A DNA stretch of 64,000 nucleotides. Source: Lysobacter enzymogenes (GTDB taxonomy: Bacteria > Pseudomonadota > Gammaproteobacteria > Xanthomonadales > Xanthomonadaceae). Positions 48,927 through 59,613 of the stretch are shown here, one piece after another. Position 1 is the first letter of the stretch; each line of letters starts with the position of its first letter. The notes beneath the pieces were generated by a model. That model was not told the DNA's origin and did no database searches. It saw nothing but the letters and a program-made list of their open reading frames with translations. The stretch covers positions 2,108,001-2,172,000 of the forward strand of contig NZ_CP067395.1 of assembly GCF_017355525.1 (NCBI RefSeq). Direction: 5' to 3'. The position numbers and the translations under genes are program-made.

Positions 48927-50294
48927 GTGACCGCTCTTCCCCGCTTCGTCCGGCTCTACGCTTTGCTCGCCCTGCTGTCGATCCTGCCGCTGGCGCACGC
49001 TGCCCCATCGGCCACGCAAACGGCCGCCGCGCCTGCCGCCGAAAGCAGCGCCGGTGCCGCGCGCGGCGACGTCGCCGGCTCAGCGGCGGCTACGGCCAGC
49101 GGCAACGCCGCAACGCCGGCGACGGCCGCGACCGCGACCGCGATCCCGCCCGCGCCGACCGCCGCCGACGCCACCCAGGCCCCGCGCATCGGCGTGGTCA
49201 CCATGCAGCCCGGCCAGGAGTTCTGGTCGCGCTTCGGCCACGACGCCCTGGTGGTCTACGACCGCGCCAGCGACAAGGCGATCTCGTACAACTTCGGCTA
49301 TTTCGACCCGACCGAGCCCGACTTCGTCCAGCGCTTCGTCCGCAACGACATGCGCTACCGCCTGGTCGCGCTGCCGTTCGACCAGGACATGGCCCAGTAC
49401 GACTACGAAGGCCGCAAGGTGAGCCTGCAATGGCTCGACCTCAGCGACGCGCAGGCGCGCGCGCTGGCCGAGTCGCTGCGGATCAACGCGCTGCCGGAAA
49501 ACGCGTATTACCGCTACCAGTATTTCGACGACAACTGCGCGGTCCGCGTGCGCGACGCGATCGACCGCACTCTCGGCGGCGAGCTGCGCCGCCAGACCGA
49601 AGGCCGTTCGCACGGCAACACCCTGCGCAGCGAAGCCTTGCGGCTGTCGCGGCCGGAAGCGTGGATGTGGCTGGGTCTGGACGTGCTGATGGGCCCGGAG
49701 ACCGACAAGCCGATTCCGGTGTGGACCGAATCCTACGTGCCCGGGCGGCTCGCAGCGGCGCTGGCCGAGGTCAAGAACGGCCAGGGCCGGCCGCTGGTGG
49801 AGGCCGAACGCGTGCTGATGCCCTCGCGCATCGCCGCCGAGCCCGAGGCCGCGCCGCTGCCGTGGTGGCCGTGGGCGCTGGCCGGGCTGGCCCTCGGCGC
49901 GGCGCTGGCCTGGCTCGGCGGACGCAGCCCGCGCCTGCTCGCGGCCGCGGCGCTGCCGCTGTGGCTGCTGCTCGGCGTGGTCGGCGCGCTGCTGGCATAC
50001 GCCTGGGTCGGCACCGGCCACGAATACGTCTACGCCAACCGCAACCTGCTGCTGTTCGATCCGCTGTGCCTGCTGTTGTTGTTCGGCGGCGTGCGCATCC
50101 TGCGCGGGCGCGATCCGGGCCCGGCGTTCGGCTGGCTGAGCCTGATCGTGCTGCTGGCCGCCGCCGCTTCGCTGTTCGCGTACTGGCTGCCGGTCTACCC
50201 GCAGCGCAACGCGCACTGGATCGCGCTGTGGCTGCCGGTGCATCTGGGCCTGTGGGCGGGCCTGCGCGCGACCGCCAGAACCCGTCAAGGCTGA
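48927..50294 (+). CDS. DUF4105 multi-pass membrane protein
   Basis: 455 residues from a GTG at 48927. A signal segment (LYALLALLSILPLAHAA) precedes an Ala/Thr-rich linker (about 25-85) and a DUF4105 domain: GQEFWSRFGHDALVVYDRASD near residue 100, FNFGYFDP-like NFGYFDPTEPDF, DDNCAVRVRDAIDRTL with a conserved Cys. The C-terminal 160 residues contain about five membrane helices. The Cys/His-containing soluble domain resembles papain-like folds; activity unknown. Placed between corC and corA; corC is separated by a terminator. Confidence 0.78.
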   Translation: MTALPRFVRLYALLALLSILPLAHAAPSATQTAAAPAAESSAGAARGDVAGSAAATASGNAATPATAATATAIPPAPTAADATQAPRIGVVTMQPGQEFWSRFGHDALVVYDRASDKAISYNFGYFDPTEPDFVQRFVRNDMRYRLVALPFDQDMAQYDYEGRKVSLQWLDLSDAQARALAESLRINALPENAYYRYQYFDDNCAVRVRDAIDRTLGGELRRQTEGRSHGNTLRSEALRLSRPEAWMWLGLDVLMGPETDKPIPVWTESYVPGRLAAALAEVKNGQGRPLVEAERVLMPSRIAAEPEAAPLPWWPWALAGLALGAALAWLGGRSPRLLAAAALPLWLLLGVVGALLAYAWVGTGHEYVYANRNLLLFDPLCLLLLFGGVRILRGRDPGPAFGWLSLIVLLAAAASLFAYWLPVYPQRNAHWIALWLPVHLGLWAGLRATARTRQG

Positions 50295-50333
50295 GCGCTT
50301 GCCCCTGCGCGGTCGCGGGGGCAGGATGCGCGC

Positions 50334-51326
50334 ATGAGCGATCCTTCCCTGCCCCAGTGCGTCATCAACTGCGCCGCCTACGATCGTAACGGCGGCCGCC
50401 GCGACATCACCCTGGACCAGATCAGCGACGTGCTGGCGGTCGACGACGGCAGCTTCGTGTGGGTCGGCCTGTACGAGCCCGACGAGCCGATCCTGGACAA
50501 GCTGCAGGAGGAGTTCTGCCTGCATGACCTGGCCGTGGAGGACGCCCACAACGCGCACCAGCGGCCGAAGATCGAGGCCTACGGCAACTCGCTGTTCATC
50601 GCCATCCACACCGCGCAGAAGATCGACAACCGCATCCGTTTCGGCGAGACCCACCTGTTCGTCGGGCCGCGCTATCTGGTGACGGTGCGCCACGGCGCCT
50701 CGATCAGCTACAAGAACGCGCGCATGCGCATGGAGCGCGAACCGGACCTGCTCGAACACGGCCCCGGCGCGGCGCTGTACGCGGTGCTCGACAGCGTGGT
50801 CGACAACTTCATGCCGATCGTCGAGGGCTTCACCCAGGAGCTCAACGAGCTGGAGAAGGACATCTTCGCCGAGGATTTCCGCAACCAGACGGTGCGCGAG
50901 CTGTACGACCTCAAGCGCGAACTGACCCGGCTGCGCATGGCGGTGTCGCCGTTGCAGGACATCCTCGGCCAGCTCGCGCGCTCGCGCGGCGGGTTGATCG
51001 ACGAGGAGATCCAGCTGTACTTCCGCGACGTGCTCGACCACGCCGTGCGCATCAACGAAACCACCGACACCTTGCGCGAGATGCTGACCGCGGCGGTCAG
51101 CGTGAACCTGTCGCTGGTGACGGTGCGGCAGGGCGAGATCGTCAAGCGCCTCGGCGCCTGGGCGGCGCTGCTGGCGGCGCCGACCTTGATCGCGAGTTGG
51201 TACGGGATGAACTTCACCCACATGCCGGAGCTCGCCGGGCAGTTCAGCTACGCGATTCTGATCAGCGTGGTGGTGGTGACATGCCTGGTGCTGTACATCG
51301 GCTTCAAGCGGGCGAAGTGGTTGTAG
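50334..51326 (+). CDS. corA: CorA-family magnesium/cobalt channel
   Basis: 330 residues. Two C-terminal membrane helices with the selectivity motif GMN at 291-293 (ASWYGMNF) and a positively charged tail (FKRAKWL). The N-terminal cytoplasmic funnel has FVWVGLYEPDE and HDLAVEDAHNAHQRPKIEAYGNSLFIAIHTAQ, typical of the CorA family. It forms a pentameric Mg/Co channel in the inner membrane. It is 40 bp after the DUF4105 gene and 1.7 kb from corC, an arrangement consistent with a functional link. Confidence 0.93.
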   Translation: MSDPSLPQCVINCAAYDRNGGRRDITLDQISDVLAVDDGSFVWVGLYEPDEPILDKLQEEFCLHDLAVEDAHNAHQRPKIEAYGNSLFIAIHTAQKIDNRIRFGETHLFVGPRYLVTVRHGASISYKNARMRMEREPDLLEHGPGAALYAVLDSVVDNFMPIVEGFTQELNELEKDIFAEDFRNQTVRELYDLKRELTRLRMAVSPLQDILGQLARSRGGLIDEEIQLYFRDVLDHAVRINETTDTLREMLTAAVSVNLSLVTVRQGEIVKRLGAWAALLAAPTLIASWYGMNFTHMPELAGQFSYAILISVVVVTCLVLYIGFKRAKWL

Positions 51327-51669
51327 CGGCGGGCGCAAGCTCGCAGTAACGACGCAGGCGCATCGACGCGGTCGCGGCTCGCGCCGCTCCTACAGTCGGA
51401 TACGAAGCCACGGCCGCTCCCTGTAGGAGCGGCGCGAGCCGCGACCGCGAACCCGCAACCACGACGCAAACACCATTCGTGCCCGCAACCGCCCCGCTGC
51501 CACGCCGAGCCGCCTGCGCCCGAACCGCCCGGCATCGCACCGCCAACGGCCCGCATCCGCCGCCTAAGACCAAAGTATCAGCCGCAATCGCGCGCCTTTG
51601 CCGCGCTGCGCATTGACCCGCCCGGGCCCAGGGGCGACGCTTCCGGGGGTCCTATCCGGGAGGGTCGTC
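51327..51669. promoter_or_regulatory. Region upstream of cstA
   Basis: 343 bp without a gene. It holds a reverse-forward pair of REP elements (51367-51449) near corA and the cstA promoter region near 51550-51660. No core promoter was picked. The strong ribosome site GGGAGG precedes the cstA ATG. Confidence 0.4.
51367..51449. repeat. Reverse-forward pair of REP elements
   Basis: Reverse copy 51367-51395 and forward copy 51421-51449, both with the full hairpin GCGGC-GCGA-GCCGC and GTAG head. The orientation is opposite to the pair at 22441-22616: here GTAG heads face each other. Confidence 0.88.
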
Positions 51670-53742
51670 ATGAAAAATGGTCTGGGGAAAGTGGGCTGGG
51701 CGGCCCTCGCGGTGCTCGGGGCGTTCTGCCTCGGCGTGGTCGCGCTGCGGCGCGGCGAACACATCAACGCGCTGTGGATCGTCACCGCCGCGGTTTCGAT
51801 CTATCTGGTCGCCTATCGCTACTACTCGCTGTTCATCGCCGACAAGGTGATGCAGCTCGACCCGACCCGGGCCACGCCCGCGGTCATCAACAACGACGGC
51901 CTGGACTACGTGCCCACCAACAAGCACGTGCTGTTCGGCCACCACTTCGCCGCGATCGCCGGCGCCGGGCCGCTGGTCGGCCCGGTGCTCGCCGCGCAGA
52001 TGGGCTACCTGCCCGGGCTGCTGTGGCTGATCGTCGGCGTGGTCCTGGCCGGCGCGGTGCAGGACTTCATGGTGCTGTTCGTCTCCAGCCGCCGCAACGG
52101 CCGCTCGCTCGGCGATCTGGTGCGCGAGGAGATGGGCCGCATCCCCGGCACCATCGCCTTGTTCGGCGCGTTCCTGATCATGATCATCATCCTCGCGGTG
52201 CTAGCGATGATCGTGGTCAAGGCGCTCGCGGAAAGCCCCTGGGGCATGTTCACGGTGATCGCGACCCTGCCGATCGCGGTGCTGATGGGCGTGTACATGC
52301 GCTACATCCGCCCCGGCAAGATCGGCGAAATCTCGGTGGTCGGGCTGGTGCTGTTGCTGCTGGCGATCTGGTACGGCGGCAAGGTCGCCGCCGATCCGGT
52401 GCTCGGCCCGGCCTTCACCTTCACCGCGACCCAGATCACCTGGATGCTGATCGGCTACGGCTTCGTCGCCGCGGTGCTGCCGGTGTGGCTGGTGCTGGCG
52501 CCGCGCGACTACCTGTCGACCTTCCTCAAGATCGGCACCATCGTCGGCCTCGCCATCGGCATCCTGATCGTGATGCCGGACCTGCGCATGCCGGCGCTGA
52601 CCCAGTTCACCGACGGCAACGGCCCGGTGTGGAAAGGCGGGCTGTTCCCGTTCCTGTTCATCACCATCGCCTGCGGCGCGGTGTCGGGCTTCCATGCGCT
52701 GATCTCCTCGGGCACCACGCCGAAGCTGCTCGCCAACGAAGCGCATATGCGCTACATCGGCTACGGCGGCATGCTGATGGAATCCTTCGTCGCGATCATG
52801 GCCCTGGTCGCCGCCTCGGTGATCGATCCGGGCGTGTACTTCGCGATGAACAGTCCGGCCGCGCTGGTCGGCACCGACGTGCATACGGTTGCGCAGACGA
52901 TCAGCAGCTGGGGCTTCGCGGTCACGCCCGAGGTGCTGAACGCGACGGCCGAAGACATCGGCGAACACACCATCCTCGCCCGCGCTGGCGGCGCGCCGAC
53001 GCTCGCGGTCGGCATCGCCCAGATCCTGCACAACGCGTTGCCGGGCGAGAACACGATGGCGTTCTGGTACCACTTCGCGATCCTGTTCGAAGCCTTGTTC
53101 ATCCTCACCGCGGTCGACGCCGGCACCCGCGCCGGACGCTTCATGCTGCAGGACCTGCTCGGCAGCTTCGTGCCGGCGCTGCGCCGCACCGAGGCCTGGG
53201 GCCCGAACCTGATCGCGACCGGCGGCTGCGTCGCGCTGTGGGGCTATTTCCTCTACCAGGGCGTGGTCGATCCGCTCGGCGGCATCAACACCTTGTGGCC
53301 GCTGTTCGGCATCGCCAACCAGATGCTCGCCGGCATCGCGCTGATGCTGTGCACCGTCGCGCTGTTCAAGATGAAACGCGACCGCTACGCCTGGGTCACC
53401 ATCGTGCCGACGATCTGGCTGCTGATCTGCACCACCGCCGCCGGCCTGATCAAGATCTTCGATTCCAATCCGGCGGTGGGCTTCCTCGCCCAGGCGCACA
53501 AGTACAGCGCCGCGATCGCCAAGGGCGAAGTCACCGCGCCGGCCAAGAGCCTGGAGCAGATGCACCAGATCATGGTCAACAGCTACGTCAACACCGGCCT
53601 GACCGCGCTGTTCCTGTTCGTGGTGTTCAGCGTGCTGATCTACTCGCTCGGCGCGATCGCCAAGGCGCGTTCGAACCCGCAGCGCAGCGACCGCGAATCG
53701 CCGTACGTGGCGCTCAAGCCGCACGAAATGGGGAACCTGTGA
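51670..53742 (+). CDS. cstA: Carbon starvation protein CstA, peptide/pyruvate transporter
   Basis: 690 residues with about 16-18 membrane helices. The N-terminus matches E. coli CstA closely (NALWIVTAAVSIYLVAYRYY, DGLDYVPTNKHVLFGHHFAAIAGAGPLVGPVLAAQMGYLPG, GVVLAGAVQDFMVLFVSSRRNGRSLG). CstA is an inner-membrane uptake system for peptides, and homologues (BtsT, YjiY) move pyruvate. GGGAGG precedes the ATG at 51670. The TGATG overlap couples it to ybdD, as in many enterobacteria. E. coli cstA is CRP-controlled; no such site was picked here. Confidence 0.95.
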   Translation: MKNGLGKVGWAALAVLGAFCLGVVALRRGEHINALWIVTAAVSIYLVAYRYYSLFIADKVMQLDPTRATPAVINNDGLDYVPTNKHVLFGHHFAAIAGAGPLVGPVLAAQMGYLPGLLWLIVGVVLAGAVQDFMVLFVSSRRNGRSLGDLVREEMGRIPGTIALFGAFLIMIIILAVLAMIVVKALAESPWGMFTVIATLPIAVLMGVYMRYIRPGKIGEISVVGLVLLLLAIWYGGKVAADPVLGPAFTFTATQITWMLIGYGFVAAVLPVWLVLAPRDYLSTFLKIGTIVGLAIGILIVMPDLRMPALTQFTDGNGPVWKGGLFPFLFITIACGAVSGFHALISSGTTPKLLANEAHMRYIGYGGMLMESFVAIMALVAASVIDPGVYFAMNSPAALVGTDVHTVAQTISSWGFAVTPEVLNATAEDIGEHTILARAGGAPTLAVGIAQILHNALPGENTMAFWYHFAILFEALFILTAVDAGTRAGRFMLQDLLGSFVPALRRTEAWGPNLIATGGCVALWGYFLYQGVVDPLGGINTLWPLFGIANQMLAGIALMLCTVALFKMKRDRYAWVTIVPTIWLLICTTAAGLIKIFDSNPAVGFLAQAHKYSAAIAKGEVTAPAKSLEQMHQIMVNSYVNTGLTALFLFVVFSVLIYSLGAIAKARSNPQRSDRESPYVALKPHEMGNL

Positions 53743-53963
53743 TGGGCACCGCACTGGTACCGGTCGGCCAATACCAATCCTTCAAACGCGCGTGGCGGCG
53801 CATCGTCCAGACCGCGCGGCTCTGCTGCGGGGTGCCGGACTACGACAACTACGTGCGCCATCTGATGGAGAAGCATCCGGAACGGCCGATTCCGGATTAC
53901 GCGACGTTCTTCCGCGAGCGCCAGGACGCGCGCTACGGCGGCGGCGGGTTCCGCTGCTGCTGA
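53742..53963 (+). CDS. ybdD: YbdD/YjiX family small protein
   Basis: 73 residues. The DUF466/YbdD family is a small soluble protein always coded next to CstA-type transporters. Visible hallmarks are ARLCCGVPDYDNYVRHL and HPERPIPDYATFFRERQDARYGGGG. It is thought to help the transporter, but the mechanism is not known. The start overlaps the cstA stop (TGATG). Confidence 0.92.
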   Translation: MGTALVPVGQYQSFKRAWRRIVQTARLCCGVPDYDNYVRHLMEKHPERPIPDYATFFRERQDARYGGGGFRCC

Positions 53964-54019
53964 CGCGGCCCGCGCCGCGACGGCGCAGCCATCGGTTTCG
54001 ATGAACCGGCGGCCTTATC

Positions 54020-54655
54020 TCATCGCTTGCGGGCGATGAGGTAAGGCCGGGTGTCCTTGCCGCGGCTCGCGTGCCGCTCGCTCGCCTCGATCGCGAAGCC
54101 GGCGGCTTCGATCGCGGCTTGCAGTTGTCCGGCGGTGAACACGCCGGTGTGCGGCGCCTGCCCGAGCGTGCGCGCCAGCGGCAAGGCCAGCCGCAGCAGC
54201 GGGTTCATTTCGCCGAGGCACGGCGTCTTGGTGACCAGCGCGCCGTCTGCGGCCAGCAGCGCGTGGATCTGCCGCAACGTCGCCGGCAGGTCGTGGACCA
54301 GGTGCAGGTAGTTGAATCCCAGCACGACATCGAACCGCGCATCCGCAGGGTCGAATTCCTCTGCGGTCGCGGCGCGGAACGACAATCCCGGAACCGGATC
54401 GGCGGCGAGTTTTTCGTCCGCGATTTCGATCATGCCGGGAGAAATATCGGTCGCCAGATAACTGCGCACGCCGCCGGCGAGCCGCAGCGCGGTCGAGCCG
54501 GTGCCGCAGCCCAGTTCCAGCACCCGGTCCTGCGGTCGCAGCAGCGCGCGGGTGCGGTCCAGGGTCCGCGCGTACGCCTGCTGGTCCGCTACCGGGCCGG
54601 ACGCGTACTTGCGTGAAGTGCGGTCCCAGAATTTCGCGTCGTTCGCCAAGGTCAT
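54020..54655 (-). CDS. Class I SAM-dependent methyltransferase
   Basis: 211 residues from the ATG at 54655 with an AAAGGGA ribosome site; upstream in-frame codons are less likely. The SAM-binding motif I is VLELGCGTGSTALRLA; ATDISPGMIEIADEKL is motif II; ARFDVVLGFNYLHLVHDL is motif IV. It resembles small-molecule methyltransferases; substrate unknown. It stands alone between ybdD (convergent) and the SUKH-like gene. Confidence 0.88.
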   Translation of the reverse strand: MTLANDAKFWDRTSRKYASGPVADQQAYARTLDRTRALLRPQDRVLELGCGTGSTALRLAGGVRSYLATDISPGMIEIADEKLAADPVPGLSFRAATAEEFDPADARFDVVLGFNYLHLVHDLPATLRQIHALLAADGALVTKTPCLGEMNPLLRLALPLARTLGQAPHTGVFTAGQLQAAIEAAGFAIEASERHASRGKDTRPYLIARKR

Positions 54656-54894
54656 GCCGGTCCCTTTGTCGCCGAGTGTAGGAATGCGTCGTGATCGATC
54701 CGCCTCCCGCACCATAGTCAAGTCCGGTTTCGCCGGTGTAGCGGTTTGCCGTATTCCGGCCGGGCGTCACATCGCGGGGTGAACGCAGTCGATCCGCGGT
54801 TGGGCGCGGCGCGGTTCATCGCGATGAACCCGGAGCCGGCGAGCATCGCCTTCGTGCAGTCCCGCCGTACCCGGATCGACAGGCGCGCCCCGGC

Positions 54895-55566
54895 CTATCC
54901 GCATTCCCAACGCGGAACGACGACGAACGGCGGCGACGAAAACGGCGCGAACACCGCCAACGCGCGCTGCGCGGCGTCTGCGCCGACCGCACTGGTGGCA
55001 TCGTCGTCCTGCGGCCCGACCGCCGCGGCCAGGGCGCGCAGCGCATCGCCCGGCGCGCCGGGCAAGAAGCCGACGACCGCCTGCAGATTGGCGAGCACGC
55101 AGGCGCGCGCCTCGTCGGCGGAAAAATCGTCCAGCAGATGCTCGAAATCGTGCGCGCTTTCAACCAGACGCGAGAACACGAACTGCTCGAACGATGCGGC
55201 TTCCATCGCGCTTTCGCCGCGGTCGTGCCAGATCATTCCGACCTCTACCGCGCCTTGCGGCGCGCGCATCAGGCAATACGCGTCGCCGGCGCCGGACACC
55301 GCGAACGGCAGGAACGCGCGCCCGTGCTGGAAGCGCGGGTTGAGCCATTCGGCGACGATGCGCTGCGCCTGCGCGGCGTCGATCCATTCCAGGTCGTAGA
55401 CGCAGGACAGGACCGGATGCGCGTTCAACGTGTAGTCGCGCCAGTTCGCCTGCCAGTCGGCGCGGTCCTCGCCGTAGCGCGTGCGGCCTTCGGCCAGCAG
55501 TTGCGCCAGCAGCGGCGGCAAGGCGATGCCGGATTGCGCGGACAGGGATTCGAAACCGCTGGTCAT
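54895..55566 (-). CDS. SMI1/KNR4 (SUKH)-like protein
   Basis: 223 residues from the ATG at 55566, preceded by AAGGA. FLPFAVSGAGDAYCLMRAPQGAVEVGMIWHDRGE followed by SFEQFVF is the core of the SUKH superfamily. In bacteria such proteins often act as immunity proteins in polymorphic-toxin systems, but solo genes occur. No toxin is seen nearby, so the role is open. Placed between the methyltransferase and the DUF819 gene. Confidence 0.6.
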   Translation of the reverse strand: MTSGFESLSAQSGIALPPLLAQLLAEGRTRYGEDRADWQANWRDYTLNAHPVLSCVYDLEWIDAAQAQRIVAEWLNPRFQHGRAFLPFAVSGAGDAYCLMRAPQGAVEVGMIWHDRGESAMEAASFEQFVFSRLVESAHDFEHLLDDFSADEARACVLANLQAVVGFLPGAPGDALRALAAAVGPQDDDATSAVGADAAQRALAVFAPFSSPPFVVVPRWECG

Positions 55567-55663
55567 GGGCGTTCCTTGGCGTCTGTCGGCCGGCGGGGAT
55601 GTGCGGGATGTTTGCTTTTGGAGCTGCGGCTGCGACATCGCAGTTGCGATGTAAGCGTGGTTT

Positions 55664-55691
55664 CGCGGTCGCAGCTTGCGCAGCTCCTACA
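55664..55691 (-). repeat. Single reverse REP element
   Basis: One degenerate reverse copy whose hairpin reads GCTGC-GCAA-GCTGC. It lies 9 bp before the DUF819 stop codon side; a faint forward remnant occurs at 55620-55640. Confidence 0.65.
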
Positions 55692-55699
55692 ATCGGACT

Positions 55700-56962
55700 T
55701 CAGGCCGGCGAATCGCCGGCCAATGAACGCAGGGTGATGCCGACGAGGTAAGCCAGGCCGGTGCCGGTCGCGTAGCCCAGCGTTCCGAGCAAGGCGCCGA
55801 CCGGCGCCAGCGAAGGATGGAACGCGGAGGCCACCACCGGCGCCGAGGCCGGGCCGCCGATGTTGCTCTGCGAACCGATCGCGAAATAGAACAGCGGCAC
55901 CTTCAGCAAACGGCCGACGCCCCACAGGATCGCGATGTGCACCACGATCCACATCAGGCCCAAAGCGAACAGCCAGGGCTTGTCGAGCAGCGCCAGGATG
56001 TCCATCTGCAAGCCGATGCAGGCGATCAGGAAATACAGCAGCAGGCTGCCGATCTTCGAAGCGCCGGCGCCTTCGAGTTCGCGCGCGCGGGTGAAGCTCA
56101 GCGCCAGGCCGGCGAAGGTCGACACCGCCACCACCCAGAAGAACGGCTCGTGCAGGCTCACCGTGCGCGCCCACGACACGTTGGCGCCGAACCACGCCGA
56201 CACGGGGCCGGCGATCGCGTGCGCGAGGCCGACCACGCCGAAGGCGATGCCGACGATCATCGCCAGATCGGCCAGAGTCGGCACGCGTTCGTGCTGGGCG
56301 CGGAAGTCCTCGATGCGGCGCTTGAGCTCCTCGATGCCGCTGACGTCGGCGCCGCTGCGCGCGTCGATGGCCTGGGCGCGGCTGGCCAGGAAGATCAGCA
56401 CCGCCATCCACACATAGCCGACGCCGACGTCGACCACGGCGAACTGGCCGAAGGTGGTCGCGTCGACCTGGAAGATCTCCTTCATCGCCAGCATGTTGGC
56501 GCCGCCGCCGATCCAGCTGCCGGCCAGCGCGGCCATGCCGCCCCAGGTGTCGCCGGCGACCGTTTCCGGATGCAGCGCGCGCATGACCACGAACGCGACG
56601 ATGGCGCCGAAGGCGACGCTCAGCGACGACACCGCGTACATGATCAGCAGCTTGGGCCCGAGCTTGAGCACGCCCTTGAGGTCGATGGTCAGGGTCAGCA
56701 GCACCAGCGCCGCCGGCAGCAGCACGCGGCTGGCGACCGGGTTGTACAGCTTGGTGTTGTTGCCGTCGACCAGGCCGACGGTGTTGTAGATGCCGGGAAT
56801 GAAGTAGCACAGCAGCAGCGCCGGCACGAAGGTGTAGAACGTCTTCCAGAAACCGCTTTGCTTCGAGGAAGTCCAGAACACCAGGCCGAGGGTGGCGGCG
56901 ATCAGGCCGAGGACGACGATGTCGTTGCTGATGAGCGCCGTGCGGGCGGTGTCTGGCGGCAT
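55700..56962 (-). CDS. DUF819 family membrane protein
   Basis: 420 residues with about ten helices. DUF819 (YjcL) hallmarks are FVPALLLCYFIPGIYN, GDTWGGMAALAGSWIGGGANMLAMKEIF, VVDVGVGYVWMAVLIFLA, FYFAIGSQSNIGGPASAPVVASAF and ALLGTLGYATGTGLAYL. The family sits in the inner membrane and resembles sodium/solute symporters; its substrate is not known. The ATG at 56962 is preceded by a purine-rich AGGGGAATCCC-like leader. The upstream region holds two REP pairs and the promoter. Confidence 0.87.
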   Translation of the reverse strand: MPPDTARTALISNDIVVLGLIAATLGLVFWTSSKQSGFWKTFYTFVPALLLCYFIPGIYNTVGLVDGNNTKLYNPVASRVLLPAALVLLTLTIDLKGVLKLGPKLLIMYAVSSLSVAFGAIVAFVVMRALHPETVAGDTWGGMAALAGSWIGGGANMLAMKEIFQVDATTFGQFAVVDVGVGYVWMAVLIFLASRAQAIDARSGADVSGIEELKRRIEDFRAQHERVPTLADLAMIVGIAFGVVGLAHAIAGPVSAWFGANVSWARTVSLHEPFFWVVAVSTFAGLALSFTRARELEGAGASKIGSLLLYFLIACIGLQMDILALLDKPWLFALGLMWIVVHIAILWGVGRLLKVPLFYFAIGSQSNIGGPASAPVVASAFHPSLAPVGALLGTLGYATGTGLAYLVGITLRSLAGDSPA

Positions 56963-57084
56963 GCGGGATTCCCCTGAACTAAGGCGACTCCGCTTTTACT
57001 TCGGATCGGCCGCCGCGGGCAAGAGCCGGTGGTGCCGGGGCGCGGATTCAGGCGCGGCCTGTCGCCTGTCTGTCGCGTTTCCCC

Positions 57085-57171
57085 CTGTAGGAGCGGCGCG
57101 AGCCGCGACCGCGAAACCTCGCTTGCGTCGTATGTGCGATGTCGCGGTCGCAGCTCGCGCAGCTCCTACAG
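57085..57171. repeat. Paired REP (BIME-like) element, copy 1
   Basis: Forward REP 57085-57113, 29-bp internal segment, reverse REP 57143-57171. The internal segment begins AAACC and contains GCTTGCGTCG. The whole 87-bp unit recurs 161 bp downstream. Confidence 0.88.
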
Positions 57172-57245
57172 TCGGATCCGCAGCGACGCTGCGGGCTGCA
57201 CACAAAAACACAAGAAACAGCAACGACGCGACCTGCCCGAAGCCC

Positions 57246-57332
57246 CTGTAGGAGCGGCGCGAGCCGCGACCGCGACACCGCGCTTGCGTCGCATGTGAGA
57301 TGTCGCGGTCGCGGCTCGCGCCGCTCCTACAG
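57246..57332. repeat. Paired REP (BIME-like) element, copy 2
   Basis: Forward REP 57246-57274, internal segment 57275-57303, reverse REP 57304-57332. Its internal segment differs from copy 1 at only a few bases (for example TATGTG against CATGTG), so the two units are recent duplicates. Confidence 0.88.
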
Positions 57333-57354
57333 AGGGGTACGCGACCACGCCGAC

Positions 57355-57390
57355 GCCGAAAAAACGAAGGCCGCCCGAGGGCGGCCTTCG
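57355..57390 (-). terminator. Terminator of the S9 peptidase gene
   Basis: A 12-bp perfect inverted repeat (57365-57376 with 57379-57390), folding with a four-base loop, is followed on the reverse strand by TTTTTT. It starts about 20 bases after the peptidase stop codon. Confidence 0.92.
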
Positions 57391-57411
57391 TACGATCGTG
57401 CGGACCGGCGC

Positions 57412-59493
<2,082 letters not shown>

Positions 59494-59580
59494 GGCGAAC
59501 CTCTGAACGATGAGCGGTGCGGGAAACGGCGGCGCGGCGCGCGGCCGGCGTGCGATGGAATGCGGATTGCGGAAACGCAG

Positions 59581-59604
59581 CGGCCCGGCATCGCTGCCGG
59601 GCCG
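59581..59604 (-). terminator. Hairpin after the OPT transporter gene
   Basis: Perfect 10-bp stem with a TCGC loop (59581-59590 with 59595-59604), 9 bp after the OPT stop codon. On the reverse strand it is followed by only a weak T-rich tract, so termination may be partial, or the peptidase gene may be read through. Confidence 0.5.
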
Positions 59605-59613
59605 GGTCGGAAC

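Larger units (their letters stand above)
56963..57411. other. Gene-free region with duplicated REP pairs between DUF819 and S9 peptidase genes
   Basis: 449 bp. It contains the terminator of the S9 peptidase gene (57355-57390), two copies of an 87-bp paired-REP element, and the DUF819 promoter region. No open frame here has coding character apart from repeat shadows. Confidence 0.6.
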
